A DNA stretch of 64,000 nt from Streptomyces niger. Lineage in GTDB: Bacteria; Actinomycetota; Actinomycetes; Streptomycetales; Streptomycetaceae. The notes beneath the pieces were generated by a model. That model worked only from the letters and a program-made list of their open reading frames with translations, searched no databases and was not told where the DNA came from. Below are positions 26,806 to 37,034 of this stretch, piece after piece (position 1 is the first letter of the stretch; the number at the start of each line of letters is the position of its first letter). The position numbers were made by a program, and so were the translations under genes. The stretch is from assembly GCF_000718305.1 (NCBI RefSeq), contig NZ_JOFQ01000016.1, positions 68,357-132,356 of the forward strand, in the 5' to 3' direction.

Positions 26806-29800
26806 TCAGATGGGCATCGCGCCGCTGAGCAGCGCTTCGCGCTCGCTGGGCAGCAACACATCGGCCGTGTCGAGCCGGGCCGCCGGATCGGCCACCGCGG
26901 CACGCATCACCTGGACCAGTCGCTCGGTCAGCGCGACGACCGTCTCCCGGTCGAAGACGTCACCGGCGAACTCGACCAGCCCTGCCATGCCTTCCGGACT
27001 GCCGTCGGCGCCGCGTCGTTCGGTGAACGAGAACGACAGGTCGAACTTGGCGGTCTGCACGTCGACCTGCCGCCTGGTCACCGCGACGCCGGGGAGGTCG
27101 AGCGTGGCCTCGCCCGCGCTCTGCAGTGTGAGCGTCACCTGGAACAGCGGGTTGTGGCTCAGCGAGCGGGTCGGCCTGAGCGCCTCGACCAGCCGCTCGA
27201 ACGGCACGTCCTGGTTGGCGTACGCGGCCAGGTTGGTCTCGCGCACCCGCGCCAGCAAGGTGCGGAACGTCGGGTTGCCGCTGGTGTCGGTGCGCAGGAC
27301 CAGAGTGTTGACGAAGAAGCCGACCAGGTCGTCGAGCGCGTCGTCGTTGCGCCCGGCGATCGGCGCGCCGATCGGGATGTCGTGGCCCGCGCCGATCCGG
27401 GTGAGCAGACCGGCCAGTGCCGTCTGCAGTGCCATGAACAGGCTGGCACGGCCGGCGCCGGCGAATCGCGCGAGACCGGCGTGCAGGTCGGCGTCCAGTT
27501 CGAAGTGCACGGTCTCGCCCTGATGACCGCGCACAGCCGGCCGCGGCCGGTCCAGCGGCAGCTCCAACTGCTCGGGAGTACCGGCCAGTTGCTCGGTCCA
27601 GTACGCCAGCTCGTTCGTGGCGGCCCCGCCGTCCGCGCCGAGGATCTCCCGCTGCCACAGCGTGTAATCCGCGTACTGGACCGGCAACGGCGCCCAGTCC
27701 GGTGCGTTGCCCGCACGCCGGGCCGTGTAGGCGGTGGACAGGTCCCGCAGCAGCGGCTGCATCGACCAGTAGTCGGTGGCGATGTGGTGGAGGCAGAGCA
27801 GCAGCACATGCCGGTTGGGGCCGAGCCGGAAGAGCACGGCCCGCATCGGTGGCGCGCCGGCGAGATCGAACCGGCGCTCCACTTCAGCGGTCATCGCGTC
27901 GGTGATTTCGGACTCCGAGGAGTCCACCACGGTCAGCGCAGGGCCCCCGGGGTCGAGGACGTGCTGCCACGGCTCGTCGCCGGACACCGGGAACGTGGTA
28001 CGCAGGCTTTCGTGCCGGGTCATCACGTCACCGATCGCCGCGCGCAGTGCGGCCACGTCCAGCTCACCGGTCAGCGAGAACGCCGACGGGAGGTGGTAGG
28101 CGGAACCGTGGCCCGCCGACGTCTCCAGCTGCTCGACGAACCACAGCCGGCGCTGCGCGAAGGACAACGGCACCCGCTCCGGGCGGTGCATGACTCTGGC
28201 GGACGGCCTGCTCGGCGCCAGGTCGTCGATGGCGTTGGCGATGCCTGCAACGGTCTGCCGTTCGAAGATCACTCGCACCGGCAGGTCCACGCCCAGCACC
28301 GAACGCACCCGGCTCGCCACCCTGGCGACCTGCAACGAGTGACCACCGAGCTCGAAGAAGTCGTCGTCGACCCCGACCTCGGCGATCTTCAGCACGTCGG
28401 CGACCAGCCGACACAGGATCTCTTCCTGCGGCGTGCGCGGGGCGCGGCCGCTGACCGTCCACTGTGGTGCCGGCAGTGCCGCGACATCCACTTTGCCGTT
28501 GGCGGTCATCGGCATCCGGTCCAGCACGACGAACGACGCCGGGACCATGAACGCAGGAAGGGTGTCGGCGACGTACCGCCGCAGCCGCGCCGGTACGAGC
28601 CGGGTGCCGTCCACCCCCACCGCGTAGGCCACCAGCCGGACGTCCCCCGGCGCCTGCTCGACCGCGGTCACGACCGCACGTGCCACGTCGGGGTGCTTGA
28701 GCAGAGTCGCCTCGACCTCTCCCGGCTCGACCCGGTAACCCCGGATCTTGACCTGGTGGTCGGCGCGGCCGACGAAGACCAGGGTGCCGTCGCCGGCCCA
28801 CCTCGCCAGGTCGCCGGTGCGGTACATCCGCTCACCGGTGCCCGCGAACGGATCGGGCAGGAACCGCTCCGCGGTGAGTCCCGGCTTGGCCAGATAGCCG
28901 CGGGCGACGCCCGCACCGGCGATGAAGATCTCGCCGACCACTCCCGGCGGGACCGGCCGCGACTCCCCGTCCAGCAGGTAGATCCGCTGGTTCCACACCG
29001 GACGGCCGATCGGAACGGCCGGGGAACGCCCCTCGGCGGCCACCTGACCGGACTGGACGAGCATGGTCGCGGCGTGCGTCTCGGTCGGGCCGTAGTAGTT
29101 GAGCAGCCTGCGCTCCGCGGGACCGCTGCTCAGCAGCGAACGCATGTCATCGCTCAGCATCAGGGGCGACCCTGCCTGCGCGACGTCGGTGAACGCGGGC
29201 AGTTCGAGGCCCTCGGCGACAGCGGCCGAGCAGATGCTGTCGATCATCAGTGTCGGCGCGATGACCATGGTCACCCGGTGCCGGTCCATCCAGTGCACCA
29301 GTCGTACCGGATCGGTGCGCACATCCGGTTCGGGAATCGCGATCGTGCCACCGCTGACCAGAGCCGGCAGGGTTTCCTCCAGGGACACGTCGAACCCCAC
29401 GCTCGCCAGCTGCGCGATGACGCCGCTGGAGCTCCCCGTATCGCGGTCCGCCTGCCAGCACACCATGTTGAGCAGGCCGGCGGCCGGCATGACCACGCCC
29501 TTGGGCGCGCCGGTCGAGCCGGAGGTGTAGATCAGGTAGGCCGCGGCGGCGGGGTCGCCGGTGCGGCATTCGTCCTCGGTGAGTGCCGTCGCCGGGTGCC
29601 GCTCGATCCGCGTCATGTCGCCGGGGGAGTCGACGACCAGCGCGCCGGGCACCCGGTGCGCGTGCTCGCGGTGGGTCACCACGACCACCGGCGCGGCATC
29701 ATCGATCAGGAAACCGAGCCGTTCGTCGGGGTACTCCGGATCCATCGGCAGGTAGACCGCACCGGCCTTGACCGTGGCCAGCAGCGCGACCAGGAGGTCC

Positions 29801-31671
29801 ACGGACCGCTCCAGCAGCACCGCGACAACCCGCTCCTGGCCCGCTCCCCGGCTGATCAGCTCCCTGGCCATTCGGTTGGCCCTGGCGTGCAGTTCCGCGT
29901 ACGTGACGCTGGTCGTGTCCGTGACGGCGGCGATCGCCGACGGCGTCCGCGCGGCCTGGTCATCGAGCAACGTCACCAGGTCGGCAGCCGGAAGGGGCCG
30001 GGCGGAGTCGTTCCACTCCGTCAGCACCCGGTGCCTGCCGGCTGCGGACAGCAGTTCCCCCCGCAGCACCGGCCGGTCCGGATCGGCGACGGCCTGCGCC
30101 AGCACCTGGCAGAACTGCTCGACCATGGCCTCTACGGTGCCCTGGTCGTACAGGTCGGCGGAGTACTCGACCGTTCCGTCGATCCCGCACGGCGTGCCGT
30201 CGGCGGACCGCCGTTCCTGGAGCGAGAAGAACAGTTCGAACCGGGACATCCCGATGTCGACGGGGTCGAACCGGGACACGACGCCGGGCGCGTCGAGCGC
30301 GGGATCGACGTGCGTCTGCACCGCGAGCATCACCTGGAAAAGCGGGTTCATGCCGAGCGAACGGACCGGGTTGAGCGCCTCGACCACGTGCTCGAACGGC
30401 ACGTCCTGCGCGTCGTACGCGGCAAGATCGGTCGCCCGGACGCGCTCGACCAACTCGCGGAAGGTCGGCTCGCCAGAGGTGTCGGTGCGCAGCACCAGCG
30501 TGTTGACGAAGAAACCGATGAGGTCGTCGAGCGCCGCGTCCGTGCGCCCGGCGGCCGGTGCACCGATCGGCAGGTCGGTGCCCGCGCCGAGCCGGGTCAG
30601 CAAAGCACCGAGGCCCGCATGCAGGAGCATGAACAACGTCGCCTGGTGCTCCCGGCCGAGCTCGGTGAGCCGCTGGTGCAGTTCCGCGTCGAGGTGGAAG
30701 GGCACTCGTCCGCCGCGGTAGCTGGTGGTGGCGGAACGGGAGCGGTCGACGGGCAAGGCGATCTGCGCAGGCAGGTCTTCGAGCGTCGTCAGCCAGTAAC
30801 CCAGCTGCTCGGCCAGCATGCCGTCGGTGTCGTTGTCGGCGAACTCCCGCTGCCACTGGGCGTAGTCGGTGTATTGCACGGGCAGGTCCGGCCACGTCGG
30901 AGCTTCACCGGCCAGCCGGGAACGGTAGGCGGCGGACAGGTCGTGCCGCAACGGCGCGAACGACCAGCCGTCGACCGCGATGTGGTGGAACGACAGCAGG
31001 AGCACGTGCTCCCTCGGTCCGAGGACGAACAGGCACGCCCGCAGTGGGACGTCGACGGTCAGGTCGAAGCCCTCGGCCGCACGCCGCCGGACCGCCGCTG
31101 CCGCCTCGCCGGGCTCGACGTGGACCACCGGCATGACGGTCTCCAGGTCAGGCACCTCCAGGACCTTCTGTCGCGGCGTGTCCGACTCGGCCGGGAAGAT
31201 CGCCCGGAGCGATTCGTGCCGGGAGATCACGTCACGCACCGCGTGCCGGAGTGCGTCGCGGTCCAGCTCGCCCGACAGCCACAGCGCCACCGGGATGTTG
31301 TAGCCGGCCCCGCCACCGGCGACCTGGTTGAGGAACCACAGGCGTTGCTGCGCGTACGACAACGGGATCTGCGCTGGCTGCCGTTTCGGTTCGACGGGCG
31401 GACGGGTCGTCCGGTACGAGTCGAGCTTGCCCGTCAGACCGATCGGAGTCGGCGAAGAAAAGAACTCTCGCGCGGTGACGTCGACCCCGAAGGCGGCACG
31501 CAACCGGCCGAGAACGCGGGAGGCCAGCAGCGACTGGCCGCCCAGTTCGAAGAAGTCGTCGTCCGGAGCCACCGCAGGGAGACCGAGGAGCTCGGCGAAT
31601 ATCGACCGGACGAGATCGGTTCTCGGGTCCATTCCCGATCGCTCCCTCGTGGAGTCGTGATACACGGACAT
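26806..31671 (-). CDS. NRPS T-C-A-T-C
   Basis: A 1621-residue synthetase. In order it has a carrier domain (GGQSLLA, Ser near residue 47), a condensation domain (HHIAVDGWS near 228), an adenylation domain ([10 protein letters not shown] near 715, [16 protein letters not shown]), a second carrier (GGHSLQV near 1108) and a C-terminal condensation domain whose catalytic motif is HHIATDYWS rather than HHxxxDG. The adenylation code reads roughly D-V-E-I-A-A-Y-A-A-(K), which I cannot assign. The first carrier has no adenylation domain of its own and must be loaded in trans, perhaps with the valyl or hydroxyvalyl unit. The final C domain would join to the A-T-TE protein. The ATG at 31671 has GGGGGG upstream; an internal ATG at 31632 with GAGGGAG is an alternative. 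Confidence 0.87.
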   Translation of the reverse strand: MSVYHDSTRERSGMDPRTDLVRSIFAELLGLPAVAPDDDFFELGGQSLLASRVLGRLRAAFGVDVTAREFFSSPTPIGLTGKLDSYRTTRPPVEPKRQPAQIPLSYAQQRLWFLNQVAGGGAGYNIPVALWLSGELDRDALRHAVRDVISRHESLRAIFPAESDTPRQKVLEVPDLETVMPVVHVEPGEAAAAVRRRAAEGFDLTVDVPLRACLFVLGPREHVLLLSFHHIAVDGWSFAPLRHDLSAAYRSRLAGEAPTWPDLPVQYTDYAQWQREFADNDTDGMLAEQLGYWLTTLEDLPAQIALPVDRSRSATTSYRGGRVPFHLDAELHQRLTELGREHQATLFMLLHAGLGALLTRLGAGTDLPIGAPAAGRTDAALDDLIGFFVNTLVLRTDTSGEPTFRELVERVRATDLAAYDAQDVPFEHVVEALNPVRSLGMNPLFQVMLAVQTHVDPALDAPGVVSRFDPVDIGMSRFELFFSLQERRSADGTPCGIDGTVEYSADLYDQGTVEAMVEQFCQVLAQAVADPDRPVLRGELLSAAGRHRVLTEWNDSARPLPAADLVTLLDDQAARTPSAIAAVTDTTSVTYAELHARANRMARELISRGAGQERVVAVLLERSVDLLVALLATVKAGAVYLPMDPEYPDERLGFLIDDAAPVVVVTHREHAHRVPGALVVDSPGDMTRIERHPATALTEDECRTGDPAAAAYLIYTSGSTGAPKGVVMPAAGLLNMVCWQADRDTGSSSGVIAQLASVGFDVSLEETLPALVSGGTIAIPEPDVRTDPVRLVHWMDRHRVTMVIAPTLMIDSICSAAVAEGLELPAFTDVAQAGSPLMLSDDMRSLLSSGPAERRLLNYYGPTETHAATMLVQSGQVAAEGRSPAVPIGRPVWNQRIYLLDGESRPVPPGVVGEIFIAGAGVARGYLAKPGLTAERFLPDPFAGTGERMYRTGDLARWAGDGTLVFVGRADHQVKIRGYRVEPGEVEATLLKHPDVARAVVTAVEQAPGDVRLVAYAVGVDGTRLVPARLRRYVADTLPAFMVPASFVVLDRMPMTANGKVDVAALPAPQWTVSGRAPRTPQEEILCRLVADVLKIAEVGVDDDFFELGGHSLQVARVASRVRSVLGVDLPVRVIFERQTVAGIANAIDDLAPSRPSARVMHRPERVPLSFAQRRLWFVEQLETSAGHGSAYHLPSAFSLTGELDVAALRAAIGDVMTRHESLRTTFPVSGDEPWQHVLDPGGPALTVVDSSESEITDAMTAEVERRFDLAGAPPMRAVLFRLGPNRHVLLLCLHHIATDYWSMQPLLRDLSTAYTARRAGNAPDWAPLPVQYADYTLWQREILGADGGAATNELAYWTEQLAGTPEQLELPLDRPRPAVRGHQGETVHFELDADLHAGLARFAGAGRASLFMALQTALAGLLTRIGAGHDIPIGAPIAGRNDDALDDLVGFFVNTLVLRTDTSGNPTFRTLLARVRETNLAAYANQDVPFERLVEALRPTRSLSHNPLFQVTLTLQSAGEATLDLPGVAVTRRQVDVQTAKFDLSFSFTERRGADGSPEGMAGLVEFAGDVFDRETVVALTERLVQVMRAAVADPAARLDTADVLLPSEREALLSGAMPI

Positions 31672-31780
31672 TGACGCCCCCCTTGTGCGGCAGGATGGTG
31701 CTGGCATATCCAGCAGCCGTTCACGTTCCGGCCAGTTGAACAGTGCTGGAAGAAAGGTCAGTTGAGCTGGGAAATTCTGA

Positions 31781-32977
31781 TCACTTGGAATAGAACGCGA
31801 GGGGCAGGCAGTCGAGACTGTTGGTGACGTAGGACGGCGTGCGTCGCACCTCACCGACCTGCTCGATCCTCGCCACGCTGCGCATCATTTCTTCGAGGAA
31901 GACCCTGATCATCACCCTGGCCAGCGGTGCGCCGATGCAGAAATGGCGACCGCCGCCGAAACTCACGTGCCGGTTGGGGCTCCTGTCCAGCTGGAGCTCC
32001 ATCGGCCGGTCGAACACCTTCTCGTCCCGGTTGAGCGACGGCAACCACACGCTCACCGCCTGACCTTCCTTGATCTCGACGCCACCGAGAGAGGTGTCGG
32101 CGACAGCGGTGCGCATGAGGTGATTCACCGGCGTCGTCCAGCGCACGAGCTCCTCGATGGCCGGCTTGAGCGAGACCGCCCCGGAGCGCAGCGCGGCCAT
32201 CTGCACCGGGTTGGCGAGCAGCGCGAGCAGCCCGCCGCTCAGCACCTGGCGCGTCGTCTCCCCGGAGGCCACAGCCAGGTTGTCGCAGGTCAGGATGATC
32301 TCGTCGTCGGTGATGTCCAGCCCGTCCGCCTGCGCGAGGACGAACGCCGACACCACGTCGTTGGTGGGTCGCGCCCTGCGCTCCTCGATCGCGTCGGCGT
32401 AGTAGGCGAGCACCTCGAGGTGCGCCCGCTGCGCGGCCGTCCCGTCCAGGTCCACGATGTTGCCCACGGCCGCTTCGGCGTAGCCGGCGATCCGCTCCAC
32501 ATCCTCACCCTCGACACCGAGCAGACCGGCGATGACCTGGAGCGGGTACGGTGCCACGACGTCGTTGACGAAGTCGTGGGGCCCGGCGTCGACGACACCA
32601 CTCAACAGCGCCCGCGACACCTCTGTCGCCCTGGCCCGGAACCTGGCGGCCGCCTTGGGCGTGAAAAGGGCTGCTGCCGCCTTTCGGATCACATCGTGCC
32701 GGGGCGGGTCGGAAAGCGTCATCATCACCCCCGCACCGGGGTACGGATCGGAGAGGTTGGGCCGCAGGAACGTTCCCCTGGTCGAGGTGAACCGCTTCCA
32801 GTCGCTCAGTACCTCAAGGCCCTCGTCATAGGTCGTGACCGCCCAGAACGGTTCGTGATCCGGTTCGTCGTGCCAGGAGACCGGGCATTCTCTGCGCAGC
32901 CGTGCCCAGGTGGCATGCGGATCGCCGTGGGAATAGAGATGGGGATCGGTCAGCCCGGTGATGACGGGGGCAGTCAC
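31781..32977 (-). CDS. Cytochrome P450, second of NRPS locus 1
   Basis: This 398-residue P450 is unlike the one at 22342-23583. Its I-helix is [10 protein letters not shown], with the normal acid-alcohol pair, its K-helix is EELVRWTTP, and its haem loop is [16 protein letters not shown]. The GTG at 32975-32977 is preceded by AAGGAG at seven bases. It is transcribed towards the T-C-A-T-C gene with a 109-base gap. Sequence class fits CYP107/CYP105-type bacterial hydroxylases, which act on varied substrates. The position suggests tailoring of the peptide or of an amino-acid precursor. Confidence 0.87.
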   Translation of the reverse strand: MTAPVITGLTDPHLYSHGDPHATWARLRRECPVSWHDEPDHEPFWAVTTYDEGLEVLSDWKRFTSTRGTFLRPNLSDPYPGAGVMMTLSDPPRHDVIRKAAAALFTPKAAARFRARATEVSRALLSGVVDAGPHDFVNDVVAPYPLQVIAGLLGVEGEDVERIAGYAEAAVGNIVDLDGTAAQRAHLEVLAYYADAIEERRARPTNDVVSAFVLAQADGLDITDDEIILTCDNLAVASGETTRQVLSGGLLALLANPVQMAALRSGAVSLKPAIEELVRWTTPVNHLMRTAVADTSLGGVEIKEGQAVSVWLPSLNRDEKVFDRPMELQLDRSPNRHVSFGGGRHFCIGAPLARVMIRVFLEEMMRSVARIEQVGEVRRTPSYVTNSLDCLPLAFYSK

Positions 32978-33476
32978 GTGTCAGCTCCTTCGCGTGGTGA
33001 GTGTCGAACGCTTTCTTCGGCGGAGACCGCATGGGTCACTGAGAACCCCCTTGTCGGACTGGACTGTCCGCACCAGCGCTCGACGGTCATCGACCGGATG
33101 CCGGCACCGCCTGCCGGACGGTCGGGGGCGATCGGCTCGCCCCGTGGGCGGCCACGGAACGCGTGCCGGCGTTCGGTCCCGCCGCCGCGCCGACCGCGCG
33201 CGGCACGGGTCGTACGCGATGACCGACCGGTCAGGTCCCCGTTCCGGCTCGATGTCGTGCACGCCGTCGCTGGTCTCGTCCGCCGCGGCCGGCGGTACGG
33301 CGGGCGGTACCGGGTCCGCCTGGCGCCCCCGGTACGGTGCGTGGGGCAAGCGCGCGGAAGAGCCCGGCGAGCAGCCAGGACATGGGGCTCCCTGTCATGG
33401 CGGCGTCCGGTCGTCCGCATCCCGTGGCAGTACGCACCGCATCGGCGATGACGGAGGCCACGGCAGTCACTTCTCC
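32978..33476 (-). other. 500-base gap with a possible frameshifted small gene
   Basis: Between the HDO-like gene and the P450 gene, two overlapping minus-strand frames each show coding-like third-position GC in part. One starts at the ATG 33470 (MTAVASVIADAV, later MSWLLAGLFRALAP). The other takes over near 33349 (PHAPYRGRQADP, later DETSDGVHDIEPE) and runs to 32981, four bases before the P450 start. Joined by one frameshift they would give roughly 160 residues. I do not recognise the product. It may be a pseudogene, a sequencing error or chance. Confidence 0.3.
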
Positions 33477-34172
33477 CTAGATGCGTCCGGAAGGCGCGAT
33501 CATCCCGGTCTCGACGGCCAGCCGGTCGAAGAAGGCGGTCCAGCGACGCCACATCTCCTCGGCGGAGTCGAGGACCGCCCGTTCCTGTTCCGGAGTGAGC
33601 CCCGAGAAGAGGGCGTTGGTCGCCTGGTCGACGTGGTCGGGTTCCTGTGTGACGTGGATGTCGACCCACGCGTTGCGCTCCGTGCCGGACTCCCGCCTGA
33701 CCGCCTCGCCGATCGCCGAGACCATCAGCAGGTCCGTGACCTCGGTGGCAAAGATGCCGCCGAGCGCGGAGCACTGCTCCGCCGAGCACTTCTCGTACCA
33801 GGCCAACAGCTCGGCGGTCTCCGCGAACGGCGCGGAACCGGTCACCGTCCGGCGGTCGTAGCCCGCCTTCTCCATGCTGTCGGCATAGATCACCTCGTGG
33901 GCGGCCTTGACCGACCGGACACCGGCCTCCTGCGAAAGGATCCGTGTGATCGCGCTCTTGGACTCGATGTCGGGCAGAACCGAGATGCAGCGCGCGAGGA
34001 AGGTCGGGAAGTAATGCAGCGGGTGCCACCACTGGCCCAGGAAGGTCTCCACCTGCTCGTGTGAGAGATCGCGGTCGTGTACCTGCTGGAAGAACTCGTG
34101 GTCGACGAAGGCGCGGTGCGCCTCGGTTCCGACGAGCCGATCGGATATCGATTCAACGGTTTCGACGGTCAT
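33477..34172 (-). CDS. Haem-oxygenase-like diiron oxidase/lyase (HDO/TenA-PqqC fold)
   Basis: This is a 231-residue all-helical protein of the PqqC/TenA/CADD fold. Putative metal ligands in the HDO pattern are visible: E82 and H92 (Glu-x9-His, the spacing I recall for BesC), E144 in FATEVTD, and H173, E177 and H180 in HVTQEPDH (HxxxExxH). Members use a diiron centre for N-oxygenation, C-C cleavage, nitrile formation or desaturation of amino and fatty acids (SznF, BesC, AetD, UndA). The ATG at 34170-34172 has AAGGGGA upstream. It heads NRPS locus 1 in the direction of transcription, so it probably makes or modifies a building block. The exact reaction cannot be read from sequence. Confidence 0.75.
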   Translation of the reverse strand: MTVETVESISDRLVGTEAHRAFVDHEFFQQVHDRDLSHEQVETFLGQWWHPLHYFPTFLARCISVLPDIESKSAITRILSQEAGVRSVKAAHEVIYADSMEKAGYDRRTVTGSAPFAETAELLAWYEKCSAEQCSALGGIFATEVTDLLMVSAIGEAVRRESGTERNAWVDIHVTQEPDHVDQATNALFSGLTPEQERAVLDSAEEMWRRWTAFFDRLAVETGMIAPSGRI

Positions 34173-35049
34173 GATATTCGTCCCCTTCTCCAGGTCGGCC
34201 CGCGCCGCCCGAGATTCCCGGCAAGGTGCGGAATGGCTCACCCAAATGTTTTCTGATTACGCGACCCCGTTGCACGCAACCGGTGCATTGTGTCGATGAC
34301 GCGGTCAGTGGTCAGGTCACGACTGTCGACAGTCCACCTCCGACAGCGAAGGACCCCTGCGTGCGCCACGCTCTCGCCGGCCCGTCCCGGTGCGTCCGAT
34401 GCAAGCAGGGATTCGGTCGGGAGCCATTCCCCGGAATAGTGACGTCCCGCTTCTCCCGGCCGATTTTTCGGCACACCTTCGCGTCCTTCCTCTGCGCACT
34501 GCGACGGGGAGCTCCCCCGCGCCGAGAACCAGCATGAGAGAATCGGTCGACCGGAAACAGCAGCATCAGGTTTATCCGGTGCCATCGCCACGATTACCCA
34601 CTCTGCGCACTGCCACTACCAGCAGGATTTTCGCGCGCCTCCTGCCATTGAGCCGTTTCCGGCCTCACTCCGAGCCGGCCAGGTGCAGGGTGCGGACCGC
34701 CTGGAAGAGGCTCGTGATGCCGACTTCGGCGAAGGCGTCGATGACGCCGTGCTCCCGGGCGGCCGGACGTCGTGGGCGGCGCCGGGCGAAGTCGGTGGGG
34801 CCCACGGCGGTCGGCCGGACGGATCGGCGAGGAGCTGGACGTCCGTTCCGTGCCTCGCGTGTCCGCCGGAGCGGAAGGGGCGGTCCACAGCGATCCGGCC
34901 GACCGGCAGGAGCCGAGGCGGCCAAGAGGCGGGCGGAGCGATGCCGTTGAGCGCGCCGGGGCGGTGCAGGGCATGGTGGGGAAAACCCGACCCTCAAGTC
35001 TCGACCTGGCTGTCATGACCCTCAAGGCTGCTCCCGCTGCAATGGGTGT
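34173..35049. other. 877-base divergent region between NRPS locus 1 and the glycosyltransferase block
   Basis: This should contain the promoters of the HDO-like gene (minus) and perhaps of the glycosyltransferase gene (plus), but I see no convincing pair of hexamers. A minus-strand frame ending at 34665 closes with VIDAFAEVGITSLFQAVRTL, which resembles the last helix and strand of a STAS (anti-sigma antagonist) domain. The rest of that frame is not family-like, so it is at most a relic. Confidence 0.35.
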
Positions 35050-36282
35050 GTGCTGACTCACCAGGCTCATAAGTGTGCGAGAACCCGCAAGTTGTGGTGC
35101 GGCGGGTGGCTGGTGGCCGCCGTGTGGGCCGCCGTGTTCCCGCTGATCACGGCGCCCGAGCCGCACCGTGTGTGGGGCATGAGCGCCTGCGTGGGCTACG
35201 TCTGCGCGGCGGGTGCCGTCCTGTCGTCGCGCCCGTACGGCCGGGTCGCCTCGGTCTGGCTGGCTTCCGGCGGCGCCGTCGTCGTGCCCCTCGTCGCGCT
35301 CCTGGTGACCGGCGGAGCGCAGAGCGAGGTCGGTGTGATCGAGCGCTCCGGCATCCTGACGATGCATCAGGCCACCCCGTACCTCGCCGATCCGCACACG
35401 GTCACGGAGGTCACCCCGTACCTGCCGGGCATGGCGGTGTTCGGCCTGCCGCGGGCGGTCCTGGGCGAGGGCGGCGGGTTGCTCGGCTTCCTGGGCGACG
35501 CCCGGCTCTGGTGCGCCGCGGTGTTCCTCGGCTGCCTGTGGGGCGCACGCCGCGTGCTCGGCCCGGACGGCGCCGGCCGGCTCGCCATCGGCGTCCTGAT
35601 CGCCTCGCCGGTCGTGGCGCTGCCGCTGTCGGTCAGCGGCGTCGACCTGCCGATGACCGGGCTGCTCTGCCTGGCGCTCGCGTGCGCCGCCCGGCAACGG
35701 CCGGTCGCCGCCGGGCTCGCGCTCGCCCTGGCCTGCTCGATGAAGTGGACCGCGTGGCCCGCGGTCGCGGTCGCGGTGGCTCTCCTCGGCCACCGTGCGG
35801 GGCTGCGGGCAGCGGTGCGCGGTGCGGCCGTCGCGGTGGCCGGAACGCTCGTACTGGTCCTGCCCAGCGCCGTGCTGTCGCCGGGGCCGCTGGTGCAGCA
35901 GGTGTTCGCCTTCCCCCTCGGGCAGGGCAAGTGGGAGACCCCGGCCGCCAGTCCGCTGCCCGGCCGGCTGCTCGCCGACCTCGGCCCGGCCGGCTGGTGC
36001 GCGGCGGTGGGCCTGCTGCTGACCGGCGGGCTGGCCGTCGCCGTTTCCCTCTTCGTCCGGCCACCGCACGACCTCGTGACCGCGGCGGACCGGCTCGCCC
36101 TCGGGCTCTGCGTGGCCTTCCTCCTGGCGCCCGCCGGACGGTTCGGCTACCTCGCCCTGCCGGTCTTCCTCGCCGGGTGGGCCCGGCTGGTGCGGGGCGT
36201 CCGGCGCACCGCCCCCGCGCGGAGCCTCGTCGTGGCGGCCTCCGTGCCGGCCCGGTCGGTACCGGTCGGGGACGGCCGGTGA
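35050..36282 (+). CDS. Membrane glycosyltransferase, GT87-like
   Basis: The 410-residue protein has about ten hydrophobic segments and a loop after the second or third helix (MHQATPYLADPHTVTEVTPYLPG) that resembles the periplasmic catalytic loop of GT87/DUF2029-type polyprenol-phosphate-dependent glycosyltransferases. SMKWTAWPAV is another family-like stretch. The GTG at 35050 is the earliest start, but no clear ribosome-binding site is seen and a start a few codons downstream is possible. Its stop overlaps the GTG of the next gene (GTGA). With the two following genes it looks like a small glycan or lipoglycan assembly unit. Confidence 0.65.
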   Translation: MLTHQAHKCARTRKLWCGGWLVAAVWAAVFPLITAPEPHRVWGMSACVGYVCAAGAVLSSRPYGRVASVWLASGGAVVVPLVALLVTGGAQSEVGVIERSGILTMHQATPYLADPHTVTEVTPYLPGMAVFGLPRAVLGEGGGLLGFLGDARLWCAAVFLGCLWGARRVLGPDGAGRLAIGVLIASPVVALPLSVSGVDLPMTGLLCLALACAARQRPVAAGLALALACSMKWTAWPAVAVAVALLGHRAGLRAAVRGAAVAVAGTLVLVLPSAVLSPGPLVQQVFAFPLGQGKWETPAASPLPGRLLADLGPAGWCAAVGLLLTGGLAVAVSLFVRPPHDLVTAADRLALGLCVAFLLAPAGRFGYLALPVFLAGWARLVRGVRRTAPARSLVVAASVPARSVPVGDGR

Positions 36283-37007
36283 GCGCCCGGCGCACCGCCG
36301 CGGTGGCGGCGGCGCTGCGCTGGGGCGCGCGCCGGCGGCCGTTCGTCGAGGACGAGGTCGTCGGCCCGCGCGCGTTCGTACGTCCCGGTGCGGTGTGCGT
36401 GGACATCGGTGCCGAGTACGGCCTCTGCACCTGGGCCCTGTCCGCGCTCGCCGGGCCCTCCGGCCAGGTGCACGGTGTGGAGCCGCTGCCCGTGCCCAGC
36501 CGCCGGCTGCGCACGGCCGCCCGGCTCCTCGGCGCACACCACGTCACCGCGTACCGCACCGCCCTGGGCGCCCGACCCGGCTCCGGCGTGCTCAGCCTGC
36601 CGGTCCGCCGGGGGCTGCCGGTGCACGGCCGGGCGTACGTCACCGAGGGCGCCGAACAACCGGGGCCGAACGCGGAGTTCCGCACCCCGCGCCACGTGCG
36701 GACTCCTGTGCGCATCCTCGACCAGCTCGCCGACGAGGCGGGCCTGGAGGCACTCGCGTTCGTCAAGGCCGACGTGGAGGGTGCCGAACTCGCGGTGCTC
36801 CGGGGCGGCACGGCGACGTTGTGGCGCCACCGGCCCGTGCTGCTGGAGACCGAGCAGCGGCACCTGGCCAAGTACGGCGGAGCGCCCGCCGAGGTGCTCC
36901 AGCACCTCGGGGACCTCGGCTACCGCGCCCACCACCGGCACCACTGCAGCTGGACATCCGCCCCGCGCGTCACCGGCGACTGCCGTAACCACCTCTTCAC
37001 CACCTGA
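36279..37007 (+). CDS. FkbM family SAM-dependent methyltransferase
   Basis: This 242-residue protein has SAM-binding motif I as VCVDIGAEYGLCTW, the acidic end of strand 2 in VHGVEPLP, and the FkbM hallmark AFVKADVEGAELAVLRGG, followed by RPVLLETEQRHLAKYG. FkbM enzymes O-methylate sugars, polyketides or lipoglycans. The start is translationally coupled to the glycosyltransferase upstream (GTGA overlap). A methylated glycan or glycosylated peptide is a reasonable substrate guess, given the neighbours. Confidence 0.85.
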   Translation: MSARRTAAVAAALRWGARRRPFVEDEVVGPRAFVRPGAVCVDIGAEYGLCTWALSALAGPSGQVHGVEPLPVPSRRLRTAARLLGAHHVTAYRTALGARPGSGVLSLPVRRGLPVHGRAYVTEGAEQPGPNAEFRTPRHVRTPVRILDQLADEAGLEALAFVKADVEGAELAVLRGGTATLWRHRPVLLETEQRHLAKYGGAPAEVLQHLGDLGYRAHHRHHCSWTSAPRVTGDCRNHLFTT

Positions 37008-37034
37008 CCCCCCTCAGTGAGGCAGCGACCACTC

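Noticed and set aside
26485..31674. A 1729-residue plus-strand frame antisense to the T-C-A-T-C gene, and a similar one at 18383-20797
   Set aside because: Same GC-bias artefact. The translations are Arg/Gln/His/Val-rich without any family signature.
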